A DNA stretch of 64,000 nt from positions 1-64,000 of the forward strand of contig NZ_VOBN01000019.1 of NCBI RefSeq assembly GCF_008370045.1. Direction: 5' to 3'. This stretch comes from Pseudomonas sp. ANT_J12 (GTDB lineage Bacteria; Pseudomonadota; Gammaproteobacteria; Pseudomonadales; Pseudomonadaceae). The position numbers and the translations under genes are program-made. Numbering within the stretch: the stretch's first letter is position 1; every line of letters begins with the position of its first letter. A model generated the notes under the pieces. The model ran no database searches and was not told the DNA's origin. It saw nothing but the letters and a program-made list of their open reading frames with translations. Of this stretch, positions 20,503 to 28,530 are shown piece after piece.

Positions 20503-20622
20503 CACTGATCATTCCCACGCTCCGCGTGGGAATGCCGCCAGGGACGCTCCGCGTTCCGCGTCTGAAGGTGACGCAGGGCGTCACGGGATGCATTCCCACG
20601 CAGAGCGTGGGAACGATCAGTG
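20503..20622. repeat. Palindromic repeat between convergent qhpG and aldehyde dehydrogenase
   Basis: This 120-nt inverted element has outer arms CACTGATC/GATCAGTG, each joined to a hairpin built from ATTCCCACGC and GCGTGGGAAT. It fills the whole gap between two convergent genes and belongs to a different REP family from the TGTAGGAGCG type. It may terminate both transcripts. Confidence 0.85.
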
Positions 20623-20624
20623 TG

Positions 20625-22115
20625 TCAAAGCTTGATCAACACCGACTTCAACTCGGTGTAATGCTCAATCGCCGCATACCCCATCTCCCGCCCGACCCCG
20701 GACATTTTGTACCCGCCAAACGGCAGTGCCGGATCCAGCGCGCTGTGGCAATTGACCCACACCGACCCCGATTTGATCCGCGGAATCATCCGGTGCACCG
20801 CCGCCAGATCGTTGGACCAGATACTCGCGCCCAACCCATAAGGGCTGTCATTGGCCATGCGCAACGCATCGGCCTCGTCATCGAACGGAATCGCCACCAG
20901 CACCGGGCCGAAGATCTCCTCCTGCACCAACGAGTGCTTCTGATCGACATCGACAATCACTGTCGGCTTGACGAAAAATCCCGGCCCGAACTGCTCACCG
21001 CCGCAGGCGATGGTCGCTCCGCTTTCCCGGCCTTGTTCGATGTAGCCGTAGACCCGTTCCTGCTGACGTTTCGAGATCAACGGCCCCATGTCCACGGTCG
21101 GGTCCATACCGTTGCCGAGCTTCATGGCATTGGCGATGCTGGCGATGTCCGCTACCACGTTGTCGAAATGCTTGCGCTGCACATACAGCCTGGAACCGGC
21201 GCAACACACCTGGCCCTGGTTAAAGAAAATCGCGCTGGCGGCACCGGCGGCGGCAGTCTTCAGGTCGGCGTCGGCCATGACGATGGTCGGCGATTTGCCT
21301 CCCAGCTCCAGGGTCACACGGGTCATGGACTCCATGGCGATCTTGCCGATCTGCTTGCCCACGGCGGTGGAGCCGGTGAAGGTCAGCTTGTCCACCAACG
21401 GGTTGTGGGTCAGCGCGGAACCGGCGGTGATGCCGGTGCCGGTCACGACGTTGAACACGCCTTCGGGGTAGCCCGCTTCCAGCACCAGTTCGGCGAGTTT
21501 CAGTGCGCTCAGCGGGGTTTCATCCGCAGGCTTGAGCACCACGGTGCAACCGGTGGCCAGGGCCGGGCCGAGTTTCCAGCAGGCCAGCAGCAATGGGAAG
21601 TTCCAGGCCACGATGGCGCCGACCACGCCCACCGCTTCGCGGCGGATGAAGCTGTGGAATTGATCGTTGGGCATCAGCGGCAACGACACCTCGACGCTGG
21701 AACCTTCGATCTTGGTCGCCCAGCCGGCCATGTAGCGCAGGAAGTCGATGGACAGTTGCACGTCCATCACCTGCGCCACCGCCGCGCTCTTGCCGTTGTT
21801 CAGGCATTCCAGTTGCGCCAGCAGCTCGGCGTCGCGCTCCATCAGGTCGGCGAGTTTCCACAACAGGTTCTGCCGCTCCCGGGGGCGGGTGCGGGTCCAG
21901 GTTGAATCATCGAAGGCCCGGCGCGCGGCGAGCACGGCGCGGTCCATATCTTCGGGCGTGGCTCGCGGCACCACGCACAGCACGTCGCCAGTGGCCGGGT
22001 TATGCAGGGGCATGGTCTGGCCGTCGGCGGCCTCGACCCAGTCACCGCCGATCAACATGCGCGGGGCGCGCTGGATGAACGCCGAGGTGGCGGGAAGCAG
22101 ATAAGGGAGGGACAT
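20625..22115 (-). CDS. NAD-dependent aldehyde dehydrogenase (phenylacetaldehyde dehydrogenase-like)
   Basis: A 496-aa ALDH of full length. Seen are WNFPLLLACWKLGPALATG (NAD fold), FTGSTAVGK, the general base Glu270 in VTLELGGKSP and the catalytic Cys304 in GQVCCAGSR, plus the closing EEIFGPVL and PFGGYKMSG motifs. It resembles FeaB/PadA-type phenylacetaldehyde dehydrogenases and lacks a signal peptide. Flanked by QHNDH maturation and subunit genes, it probably oxidises the aldehyde released from primary amines. A strong sigma54 promoter motif lies upstream, matching the sigma54 activator at 14927. Confidence 0.88.
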   Translation of the reverse strand: MSLPYLLPATSAFIQRAPRMLIGGDWVEAADGQTMPLHNPATGDVLCVVPRATPEDMDRAVLAARRAFDDSTWTRTRPRERQNLLWKLADLMERDAELLAQLECLNNGKSAAVAQVMDVQLSIDFLRYMAGWATKIEGSSVEVSLPLMPNDQFHSFIRREAVGVVGAIVAWNFPLLLACWKLGPALATGCTVVLKPADETPLSALKLAELVLEAGYPEGVFNVVTGTGITAGSALTHNPLVDKLTFTGSTAVGKQIGKIAMESMTRVTLELGGKSPTIVMADADLKTAAAGAASAIFFNQGQVCCAGSRLYVQRKHFDNVVADIASIANAMKLGNGMDPTVDMGPLISKRQQERVYGYIEQGRESGATIACGGEQFGPGFFVKPTVIVDVDQKHSLVQEEIFGPVLVAIPFDDEADALRMANDSPYGLGASIWSNDLAAVHRMIPRIKSGSVWVNCHSALDPALPFGGYKMSGVGREMGYAAIEHYTELKSVLIKL

Positions 22116-22152
22116 GGCGCGATCTCTTTTTATTCATGAGATCCAGGCTTTC

Positions 22153-22167
22153 GCAATGGCTGTGCCA
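22153..22167 (-). promoter_or_regulatory. Sigma54 (-24/-12) promoter of the aldehyde dehydrogenase
   Basis: Read on the minus strand: TGGCACAGCCATTGC, compared with the consensus TGGCAC-N5-TTGC. GG and GC have the exact 10-nt spacing. It lies about 38 nt upstream of the aldehyde dehydrogenase start at 22115. The AcoR-like activator in the same locus is the natural partner. Confidence 0.8.
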
Positions 22168-22244
22168 AGTGTCGACAAGCGCGGGACAACCCTTGATTGG
22201 CCGGGTTCTGCAGGCTTTCACGAAGGAGGCAACGCTGGATTTTT

Positions 22245-22257
22245 TCGCAAATTGCGA
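22245..22257. promoter_or_regulatory. Candidate activator-binding palindrome
   Basis: TCGCAAATTGCGA is a perfect 6-1-6 palindrome about 80-90 nt upstream of the sigma54 promoter, where enhancer-binding-protein sites usually sit. The flank TGTCGCAAT resembles TGTCGCGAT found upstream of qhpA near 23172. Binding by the AcoR-like regulator is inferred, not shown. Confidence 0.4.
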
Positions 22258-22389
22258 CAGCGCCTGAGACGACGAGCAGCCGTGTTGCGTCCTTGAGGCA
22301 CTCACTTTTGAGGACTAGAATTTTCAGGCTCGACGGGCGAAACGAGGGAGCCTTTGCCCGGCCACATATCTGGCGTGAGGGAGGTAACG

Positions 22390-22644
22390 ATGTTCCTTTC
22401 AACCCTGGAAATTCAAAACATCATTGAACGCAGCTTTTTGCCCTCGGTCTGCACCTGCAACATGGAGGCAGACCAATCGCTGACGATTCGGGTCTGCGAC
22501 TGCATGACCGGGAAAGTCGACATGGTGGCGACCCACGTCCCGCTCTGGACCCTGGACAGTCCCCATGCCATCGCCTCGCTGGTGGCTGACATGCGCCAGG
22601 AAATCGAGGTTCACAAAGGCGTTCACCCGACCTTCTACATCTGA
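22390..22644 (+). CDS. DUF1652-type small protein
   Basis: An 84-aa protein beginning MFLSTLEIQNIIERSFLP. It follows the pattern of Pseudomonas DUF1652 proteins: an N-terminal helix, then CTC, a strand-rich SLTIRVCD..TGKVDMVATHV region, then a helix DSPHAIASLVADMRQEI. The start is chosen for the GGAGG 5-6 nt upstream; a longer reading is possible. The function is unknown for the family. It lies between the divergent aldehyde dehydrogenase and a convergent hypothetical gene, inside the qhp locus but probably not part of the enzyme system. Confidence 0.72.
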   Translation: MFLSTLEIQNIIERSFLPSVCTCNMEADQSLTIRVCDCMTGKVDMVATHVPLWTLDSPHAIASLVADMRQEIEVHKGVHPTFYI

Positions 22645-22693
22645 ACCGACGGCATGCCGCCCCCACGCGACGGGGCGGCATGACGCCGTAGGC

Positions 22694-23050
22694 TTATGAC
22701 GCCATCTTGCGGTAAATATCCTCGAACGTGTGGCCATCCACCGCAGCCAGCAACTTTCGATCATCCTTGAGCGTGGCCAGGAAGGTCACTTCGGTTTCCT
22801 TCCCGGCCAGCATGAACCCGGCGATCGCGCCGATCGGGCCCAGCAGCATGGCCCCGGCCACGCCGAAGCCGATGGCGTCCTTGACGTCCTTGATCGAATC
22901 CTCGTTGGCCACTTCCAGATGCTTGAACGATGACAGTGGAAGGGTAATGCCGGGCCATGGATGAAGCGACGTTCGAAGGGTAAAAACGCCGTCCAGGTAC
23001 TCTCCATCACCCTGCAGAAAGTCCCCCGCCAGGACAGTGATGCTTGCCAT
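22694..23050 (-). CDS. Hypothetical protein with a glycine-rich hydrophobic hairpin
   Basis: A 118-aa protein I do not recognise. The N-terminal part is strand-like (ITVLAGDFLQGDGEYLDG). Then comes a glycine-rich hydrophobic segment, FGVAGAMLLGPIGAIAGFML (about residues 62-81), which could be a membrane hairpin or glycine-zipper. A charged C-terminus (LATLKDDRKLLAAVDGHTFEDIYRKM) resembles PH-like or short SHOCT-like tails. No signal peptide is seen. It is convergent with the DUF1652 gene and divergent from qhpA. Confidence 0.7.
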   Translation of the reverse strand: MASITVLAGDFLQGDGEYLDGVFTLRTSLHPWPGITLPLSSFKHLEVANEDSIKDVKDAIGFGVAGAMLLGPIGAIAGFMLAGKETEVTFLATLKDDRKLLAAVDGHTFEDIYRKMAS

Positions 23051-23266
23051 TGTGGTATCCCCTGCTTGGCAATCGGTGAACAGCCATTTCGCACCCGGGC
23101 CGATCAGCCGTCAATCGTCGGGCGATGAAGTGTTCGCGCCGGGGCAGCTACGCTTGTCTCAGGTTGCAACAGCTGTCGCGATATTAGACGCAGGCGATCC
23201 GGGTCGGGCCGGGCTTTCGGTAGGAATATTCAAGTAACTGATTGATTAATAAGGATATCGATAAGC

Positions 23267-23282
23267 TGGCACGCTCCGTGTA
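23267..23282 (+). promoter_or_regulatory. Candidate sigma54 promoter of qhpADCB (weak -12)
   Basis: TGGCACG is a perfect -24 element. The -12 position at the right spacing reads TGT instead of TGC, so the GC dinucleotide has one mismatch. It lies in the 345-nt gene-free stretch before qhpA, about 115 nt upstream of its start. Apart from this and a TTGCAACAGCTGTCGCGAT stretch near 23163, I see no other signal in that gap. Confidence 0.4.
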
Positions 23283-23395
23283 TTGCTCATGGCAGACGTT
23301 TCTCTTGCCTCCGTCTGCGGTGCGCCGCCGGCGGTAGAAACCATAAAAACGATAAGCCACAACAATAAGAAAGCACCGTGCGAGGTTCGACGTTG

Positions 23396-24976
23396 ATGAA
23401 GAGAAGACTCCGATCAGGCATAAGCGCCGGCCTGCTGGCCGTGGCCGCTTGTGTGGCGCTGCATTCGCCTGACAGCCTGGCAGCCCGTGATGCCCAGATC
23501 ATCCTCAAGGAAACCTGTCAGGGCTGTCACACCCCCGAAGCCGATAACACCCTGAGCCGCATCAGCCACCAGCGCAAAACCCCCGAAGGCTGGCTGATGA
23601 GCATCGCCCGGATGCAGACCATGCACGGTTTGCAGATCAGCGATGACGACCGCCGCACCCTGGTCAAATACCTGGCCGACACCCAGGGCCTGGCGCCGAG
23701 CGAAACCGACGGCGTGCGCTATGCGCTGGAACGGCGGCTCAACACCGTCGAAAAATTCGACGACCAGACCAGCCAGATGTGCGGCCGCTGCCACTCCGGT
23801 GCGCGGGTCGCCCTGCAACGGCGTCCCGCCCAGGAATGGGAACGCCTGGTCAACTTCCACCTCGGCCAATGGCCGTCCCTGGAGTACCAGGCGTTGGCCC
23901 GGGATCGCGACTGGTTCGACATCGCCCGCAAGGACATGGTGCCGCTGTTGGCCAAGCGATATCCACTGGACAACCCGGCCTGGAAAAAGTGGCTGAGCAC
24001 CGCGCCGAAAAGCGATGCGCTGGTGGGCGACTGGAGCTTCAGCGGTCACTTGCCGGGCAAGGGTGAATTGGCCGGCGTGATGAGCGTCAGCGCCGATGCC
24101 GGCGACACCTTCAAGGTCAGCGTCAAAGGCCAGTACGCCGATGGCAGCCCGTTCAACGGCGACGGCAGCGCGATTCTCTACAGCGGCTACGAATGGCGCG
24201 GCAACGTGACCGTCGATGGCGTGACCATGCGCCAGGTATTCGCCGCCCAGGGCAACGCGATGCAAGGCCGGATGTTCGAGGCCGAGCACGATGAGCGTGG
24301 CCTGGACTTCGTCGCAGCGAAGCAGGGCAGCAGTCGTTTGCTGGCGGTGCAGCCGGGCTATCTGAAGGCGGGCGCTGAAACTGAAGTGACGTTGATCGGC
24401 AGCGGGCTCAGCGGCAAACCGAACTTCGGCAAAGGCGTGGAAGTGGTATCTGTCATCGAGCAAAGTCCTGAGCGGATGCGCGTCAAACTCAAGGCTGCGG
24501 CCAATGCCCAACCGGGGCTGCGTAACGTCACCGTCGGCACGCTGAAAGGCCCGACCCTGTCGGTCTACAGCTCGATTGCCAGCGTCAAAGTCGTGCCGCA
24601 ATTCTCCGTGGCGCGGATCGGCGAGGGGGGCGGTTCGACGCCGAAAGTCCAGGGCCGTTTCGATGCGGAAGCGTGGGGCAAAGGTGCTGACGGCAAGCCG
24701 TACCGCATCGGCGTGTTCCCGGCGCAATGGAAAGTCGAAGCGTTCGACGACCGCGCCAAGGAAGACGAAGACGTCAAGTTCGCCGGCACCATGCAGGCCG
24801 ACAGCGGCGTGTTCACCCCAGGCGATGCCGGGCCGAACCCGCAGCGCAAGATGTCCACCAACAATGCCGGCAACCTCAAGGTGATCGCCGCCGTCGACGA
24901 CGCAGGGAAATCCCTGACCGGCGAAGGCCACATGATCGTCACGGTACAACGCTGGAACAATCCACCCATTCCATGA
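23396..24976 (+). CDS. qhpA: QhpA, quinohemoprotein amine dehydrogenase alpha subunit (diheme)
   Basis: A 526-aa periplasmic subunit. The signal peptide runs through LLAVAACVALHSPDSLAA, followed by two heme-c motifs: CQGCH (residues 41-45) and CGRCH (129-133). The remainder is strand-rich with Ig-like segments (GDWSFSGHLPGKGELAGVM; LIGSGLSGKPNFGKGV), as in QHNDH alpha subunits. The hemes pass electrons from the CTQ cofactor in the gamma subunit to an external acceptor. ATG 23396 is chosen because it opens a normal signal peptide; GTG 23378 is possible. It heads the A-D-C-B operon. Confidence 0.9.
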   Translation: MKRRLRSGISAGLLAVAACVALHSPDSLAARDAQIILKETCQGCHTPEADNTLSRISHQRKTPEGWLMSIARMQTMHGLQISDDDRRTLVKYLADTQGLAPSETDGVRYALERRLNTVEKFDDQTSQMCGRCHSGARVALQRRPAQEWERLVNFHLGQWPSLEYQALARDRDWFDIARKDMVPLLAKRYPLDNPAWKKWLSTAPKSDALVGDWSFSGHLPGKGELAGVMSVSADAGDTFKVSVKGQYADGSPFNGDGSAILYSGYEWRGNVTVDGVTMRQVFAAQGNAMQGRMFEAEHDERGLDFVAAKQGSSRLLAVQPGYLKAGAETEVTLIGSGLSGKPNFGKGVEVVSVIEQSPERMRVKLKAAANAQPGLRNVTVGTLKGPTLSVYSSIASVKVVPQFSVARIGEGGGSTPKVQGRFDAEAWGKGADGKPYRIGVFPAQWKVEAFDDRAKEDEDVKFAGTMQADSGVFTPGDAGPNPQRKMSTNNAGNLKVIAAVDDAGKSLTGEGHMIVTVQRWNNPPIP

Positions 24977-25058
24977 GTTGGCTGATCGTTAACGGTTTCA
25001 GACACTTTTTTGGAATGACCGCATGCCCCGCCAACCGGGGTTTGCACAGGAGGTTGCA

Positions 25059-26489
25059 ATGGGCGCTATTTTGAATCTGGTCGAACGGAATCTGCACGAA
25101 GTGCACGTCGATGCCGACCGCATGCTGTTTCATATCCCTAGCAGTTCGCTGTTCGCCAGCGATGAACTGACCGGCACCATCATCGATACCTTGCGCGGTC
25201 CCGGCTGCTCGTCGGATGACCTGATCGAGCGCTTGGCCGCGCGCTTCAACGGCGAAGAAATCACCGAAACCCTGCGCGAGCTGATGGCCCTGGAACTGGT
25301 CAGCGACGGCTCGCCACTGACCCCGGACATCGGCACCAAACGGGTCGAACGCACGGCGATCAACACCGTGGTGCTCAACGTCAACACCGGTTGCAACCTG
25401 AGCTGCACCTACTGCTACAAGGAAGACCTCGACAAGCCGTCGGCGGGCAAGAAAATGGATATCGACACGGCGGTCGCTTCGGTGGAAATGCTGCTGCGTG
25501 AATCCCCGGATGAAGAACGGTTCACCGTGGTGTTTTTTGGCGGCGAACCACTGAGCAATCGCAAGCTGATCGAGTACATGGTCGATTACTGTGAGAAGCG
25601 GTTTTCGGAAGCCGGCAAGTTCGTCGAATTCGTCATGACCACCAACGCCACGCTGCTCACCGAAGACACCGTGGACTACCTCAACGCACACCGCTTCGGG
25701 CTGTCGGTGAGTATCGACGGGCCGAAAACCGTGCACGATCGCAACCGTATCACCGTAGGCGGGCAGGGCACGTACGACGTGGTGCGGCGCAAAGCCGAGA
25801 TGCTGCTGTCGCGCTACAACAGCCGACCGGTGGGCGCGCGGGTGACCCTGACCACTGGGGTTACTGACGTCGAAACCATCTGGGATCACCTGTTCAACGA
25901 ACTGGGGTTTGCCGAAGTCGGGTTTGCCCCGGTGACTTCGGGCGATATCAGCACGTTCAACCTGTCCAGCGATGAGCTGATCGAAGTCTTCGCCAACATG
26001 AAGAAGCTCGGTCGGCGGTATCTGGAAGCGGCGCTGGAGCACCGCAACATCGGTTTCTCCAACCTGCACCAGTTGATCACCGACATCCACGAAGGCCACA
26101 AAAAAGCCCTGCCATGCGGCGCCGGTTTGAAGATGCTGGCGGTGGATCACAAGGGCGAGCTGAACCTGTGCCATCGCTTCACTGGTTCGTCATTGCCGAC
26201 CTTCGGCAATGTCCACAGCGGCGTGAAACAGGTGGAATTGAACGACTTCCTGTCCCAACGCCTGGACCGCACCAACACCGGGTGCGAGGACTGTCAGATC
26301 CGCAACCTGTGCTCCGGCGGCTGCTACCACGAAAGCTATGCGCGTTACGGCGACCCGACCCACCCGACCTATCACTACTGCGAACTGATGCGTGACTGGG
26401 TCGACTTCGGCATCGAGGTCTACACCCGGATCATGGCCCACAACCCTGCGTTTATCAGCAGCTACATCACTCCGCGCAAGGCTCACTGA
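25059..26489 (+). CDS. qhpD: QhpD, radical SAM/SPASM enzyme crosslinking the gamma subunit
   Basis: A 476-aa radical SAM protein. The SAM [4Fe-4S] site is Cys112-x3-Cys116-x2-Cys119 (CNLSCTYC), preceded by a small N-terminal peptide-recognition-like region. A C-terminal SPASM domain has CGAGLKML.., the cluster ligands CEDCQIRNLCSGGCYHES and a last Cys in YHYCELM. In QHNDH systems QhpD forms the three Cys-to-Asp/Glu thioether bridges in QhpC. The start is set by an AGGAGG 6 nt upstream of ATG 25059; the longer reading from 25023 has no such site. QhpC's ATG begins one base after its stop codon. Confidence 0.92.
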   Translation: MGAILNLVERNLHEVHVDADRMLFHIPSSSLFASDELTGTIIDTLRGPGCSSDDLIERLAARFNGEEITETLRELMALELVSDGSPLTPDIGTKRVERTAINTVVLNVNTGCNLSCTYCYKEDLDKPSAGKKMDIDTAVASVEMLLRESPDEERFTVVFFGGEPLSNRKLIEYMVDYCEKRFSEAGKFVEFVMTTNATLLTEDTVDYLNAHRFGLSVSIDGPKTVHDRNRITVGGQGTYDVVRRKAEMLLSRYNSRPVGARVTLTTGVTDVETIWDHLFNELGFAEVGFAPVTSGDISTFNLSSDELIEVFANMKKLGRRYLEAALEHRNIGFSNLHQLITDIHEGHKKALPCGAGLKMLAVDHKGELNLCHRFTGSSLPTFGNVHSGVKQVELNDFLSQRLDRTNTGCEDCQIRNLCSGGCYHESYARYGDPTHPTYHYCELMRDWVDFGIEVYTRIMAHNPAFISSYITPRKAH

Positions 26490-26490
26490 T

Positions 26491-26814
26491 ATGAAACATC
26501 TCAAGGCAATCAATAACAAAGCGCTGAAGCTCGACCAGGCCGCCGCCGAAAACCGCATTGAAGAAGTGGTGGCGATGAGTTCCGTTGCCGGCTGCGCCTC
26601 GACCACCGACCCGGGTTGGGAAATCGATGCGTTTGGCGGGGTGTCGTCGCTGTGCCAGCCGATGGAAGCCGACTTGTATGGCTGCTCCGACCCGTGCTGG
26701 TGGCCGGCCCAGGTGCCCGACATGATGAGCACCTACCCGGACTGGAACAAGGACGCCCAGGCGTCCAACGAAAACTGGCGCAACCTCGGGACTGTCTTTC
26801 CAAAAGACAAGTGA
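26491..26814 (+). CDS. qhpC: QhpC, QHNDH gamma subunit precursor (CTQ-bearing crosslinked peptide)
   Basis: A 107-aa precursor with a leader of about 28 residues (MKHLKAINNKAL..) and a mature part. Counting from Cys35 (Cys7 of the mature protein), every crosslink residue is at the known spacing. Cys+0 to Glu+9, Cys+20 to Asp+26 and Cys+34 to Asp+42 give the three thioethers. Cys+30 and Trp+36 (in CSDPCWW) give cysteine tryptophylquinone. This defines substrate and product of QhpD, QhpG, QhpE and QhpF in the same locus. The ATG lies one base after the qhpD stop, so translation is coupled. Confidence 0.93.
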   Translation: MKHLKAINNKALKLDQAAAENRIEEVVAMSSVAGCASTTDPGWEIDAFGGVSSLCQPMEADLYGCSDPCWWPAQVPDMMSTYPDWNKDAQASNENWRNLGTVFPKDK

Positions 26815-26838
26815 TCGGTCAGATAAAAGGATTCCAGC

Positions 26839-27957
26839 ATGCCTAGCATCAAAGCCTGCGGCCTGGCCGCGTTCGCCGTCCTGAGCGTTTGTTCGCTCAA
26901 CGTTCTGGCCGATGAAAACACTGCACTGCAAGACGGTCACGAGTACATGTTGACCACCAATTACCCGAACAACCTGCACGTGATCGACCTCGCCACCGAC
27001 ACCCTGTTCAAGACCTGCAAGCTGCCGGACGCCTTCGGCCCGGGCACCGTGCAGTTGGCGCCGGATCGCAAGACCGCCTACGTGTTGAACAACCACTACG
27101 CGGACATCTACGGCGTCGAACTCGACAGCTGCAAACAGGTGTTCCACGCCAGCATCACTCAGAAACCGGGTGAGAAAGCCAAGTCGATGTTCGCCTTCAC
27201 CCTCAGCCACGATGGCAAGGAACTGTTTGCCATCGCCAACCCGACGTTGATGCTTAACGACCGCTACGAAGTGCAACAGCCTCGGCTCGACGTGTACGCC
27301 ACCGACGCCGGCATGGACGCCAAACCTGTGCGCAGCTTCCCGGCGCCACGGCAGTTGACCATCATGCAAAGTGGCGACGATGGCACGCTGTATGTGGCGG
27401 GGGCGGATGTCTACAAGGTCGATGTAAAAACCGGCAAGTTCGACGTGCTGATCCCGAGCCGGCACTGGAAACGCGAGAACTACAGTGCGCCGGACGTGCT
27501 CTACGTGTGGAACCAGCAGACGTATCGCCATGACTTCTCGCTGCTCTACACCGCGGCGAAATTCAAGGACAAGAAGCAGGATCCTTTAACCGCCGAGTAC
27601 CTCTACGGGCTGTTCAGCATCGACCTGAAAACGGGCAAGACTGAAACCACCGACTTCGGCCCGCTGACGGAAATCTACTTCAGCGGCATGCGCTCGCCCA
27701 AGGACCCGAACCTGATGTTCGGCGTACTCAATCGCCTGGCCAAGTACGACATCAAGCAGAAGAAGATGCTCCAGGCGGCGACGCTGGATCATTCCTACTA
27801 CTGCATTTCCTTCAACAAGGACGGCAGCAAGATCTACCTGGCCGGGACGTTCAATGATGTGGCGATTTTTGATGCCGACAGTTTGAAACAGGTGGGGAGT
27901 ATCAAGTTGCCGGGTGGGGATATGGCGATTACTACGGCGCAGATATTTGTTCGGTAA
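26839..27957 (+). CDS. qhpB: QhpB, quinohemoprotein amine dehydrogenase beta subunit
   Basis: A 372-aa periplasmic protein. The N-terminal signal peptide is ACGLAAFAVLSVCSLNVLA. The mature part is a seven-bladed beta-propeller type chain with repeats such as YMLTTNYPNNLHVIDLATDT and KTAYVLNNHYADIYGVELD. In QHNDH the beta propeller binds the gamma subunit and helps form the amine-binding site. It is the last gene of qhpADCB, with an AAAGGA site before its ATG. A REPIN follows. Confidence 0.9.
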   Translation: MPSIKACGLAAFAVLSVCSLNVLADENTALQDGHEYMLTTNYPNNLHVIDLATDTLFKTCKLPDAFGPGTVQLAPDRKTAYVLNNHYADIYGVELDSCKQVFHASITQKPGEKAKSMFAFTLSHDGKELFAIANPTLMLNDRYEVQQPRLDVYATDAGMDAKPVRSFPAPRQLTIMQSGDDGTLYVAGADVYKVDVKTGKFDVLIPSRHWKRENYSAPDVLYVWNQQTYRHDFSLLYTAAKFKDKKQDPLTAEYLYGLFSIDLKTGKTETTDFGPLTEIYFSGMRSPKDPNLMFGVLNRLAKYDIKQKKMLQAATLDHSYYCISFNKDGSKIYLAGTFNDVAIFDADSLKQVGSIKLPGGDMAITTAQIFVR

Positions 27958-27977
27958 TTGTGGCGGTTGGACGGACG

Positions 27978-28045
27978 CCTTCGCGGGCAAGCCTCGCTCC
28001 TACAGATGATCACATTCCCCTGTAGGCGCGAGGCTTGCCCGCGAT
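27978..28045. repeat. REPIN
   Basis: Inverted REP arms CCTTCGCGGGCAAGCCTCGC and GCGAGGCTTGCCCGCG surround GATCACATTCCCC. The spacer and arm order are almost identical to the element at 14727. Confidence 0.88.
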
Positions 28046-28069
28046 GAGCCCCTCACAGACACACAATCA

Positions 28070-28468
28070 TCAAGCCCCAGGCACCGGGCAACTCAAATCC
28101 CCTTCCTCACACTTCAAATAGTTCTTGAACGCCTCGACCCGCGACTTCGTCAGACTGGTCGTGCAGTTGCTGTAAATCAACGGATAAACACTGCCGCCAT
28201 CCACCCCGGAAGCGGAGAACTTGCACTCGGCATCCCTGAAGGCCACCCAATTGCGCTGGGCGCTGACCAGCAGCTTCTTGGCATCGGGACTGTCCTTCAA
28301 CCTTTTGGTGATCTGCTGATACAGCGTATTCAGCTCTTTATCAGCAGCCTTGAACTGCTGGCCGGCGCACTGATTCATATCGCCCTGGGTGGTGTTGTCA
28401 CAGTCCACGGCGTGAGCGGCGGTGATGAACAGCAGCGGCGTCAGGGCCAGGAGAAAGCGTGGGTGCAT
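28070..28468 (-). CDS. LprI/DUF1311-type periplasmic protein
   Basis: A 132-aa secreted protein. The signal peptide MHPRFLLALTPLLFITAAHA is followed by a cysteine-containing domain: DCDNTTQGDMNQCAG, ADKELNTLYQQITKRL, then AQRNWVAFRDAECKF. This is the pattern of DUF1311/lysozyme-inhibitor LprI-like proteins. The upstream in-frame extension (to 28543) would push the signal peptide inside the protein and is rejected. It is followed in the same direction by nothing close, so it is probably monocistronic or read with the GFA gene upstream. Confidence 0.83.
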   Translation of the reverse strand: MHPRFLLALTPLLFITAAHAVDCDNTTQGDMNQCAGQQFKAADKELNTLYQQITKRLKDSPDAKKLLVSAQRNWVAFRDAECKFSASGVDGGSVYPLIYSNCTTSLTKSRVEAFKNYLKCEEGDLSCPVPGA

Positions 28469-28530
28469 GGGGGATTCTCGTGGTGAAGTGGGGAAGTGAA
28501 GGGCAGTGTAGCGAATCTGCGACTCACCAT

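Noticed and set aside
20472..21905. Plus-strand open frame of 477 codons over the aldehyde dehydrogenase
   Set aside because: The minus strand encodes a complete dehydrogenase with both catalytic residues; the plus product is His/Gln/Gly-rich shadow.
23283..23310. GGCAGACG..TTGCC as an alternative sigma54 promoter before qhpA
   Set aside because: GG-to-GC spacing is about 14 nt instead of 10, so it does not fit.
23414..24949. Antisense 511-codon frame over qhpA
   Set aside because: qhpA has a signal peptide and two CxxCH motifs in the sense frame; the antisense has no recognisable domain.
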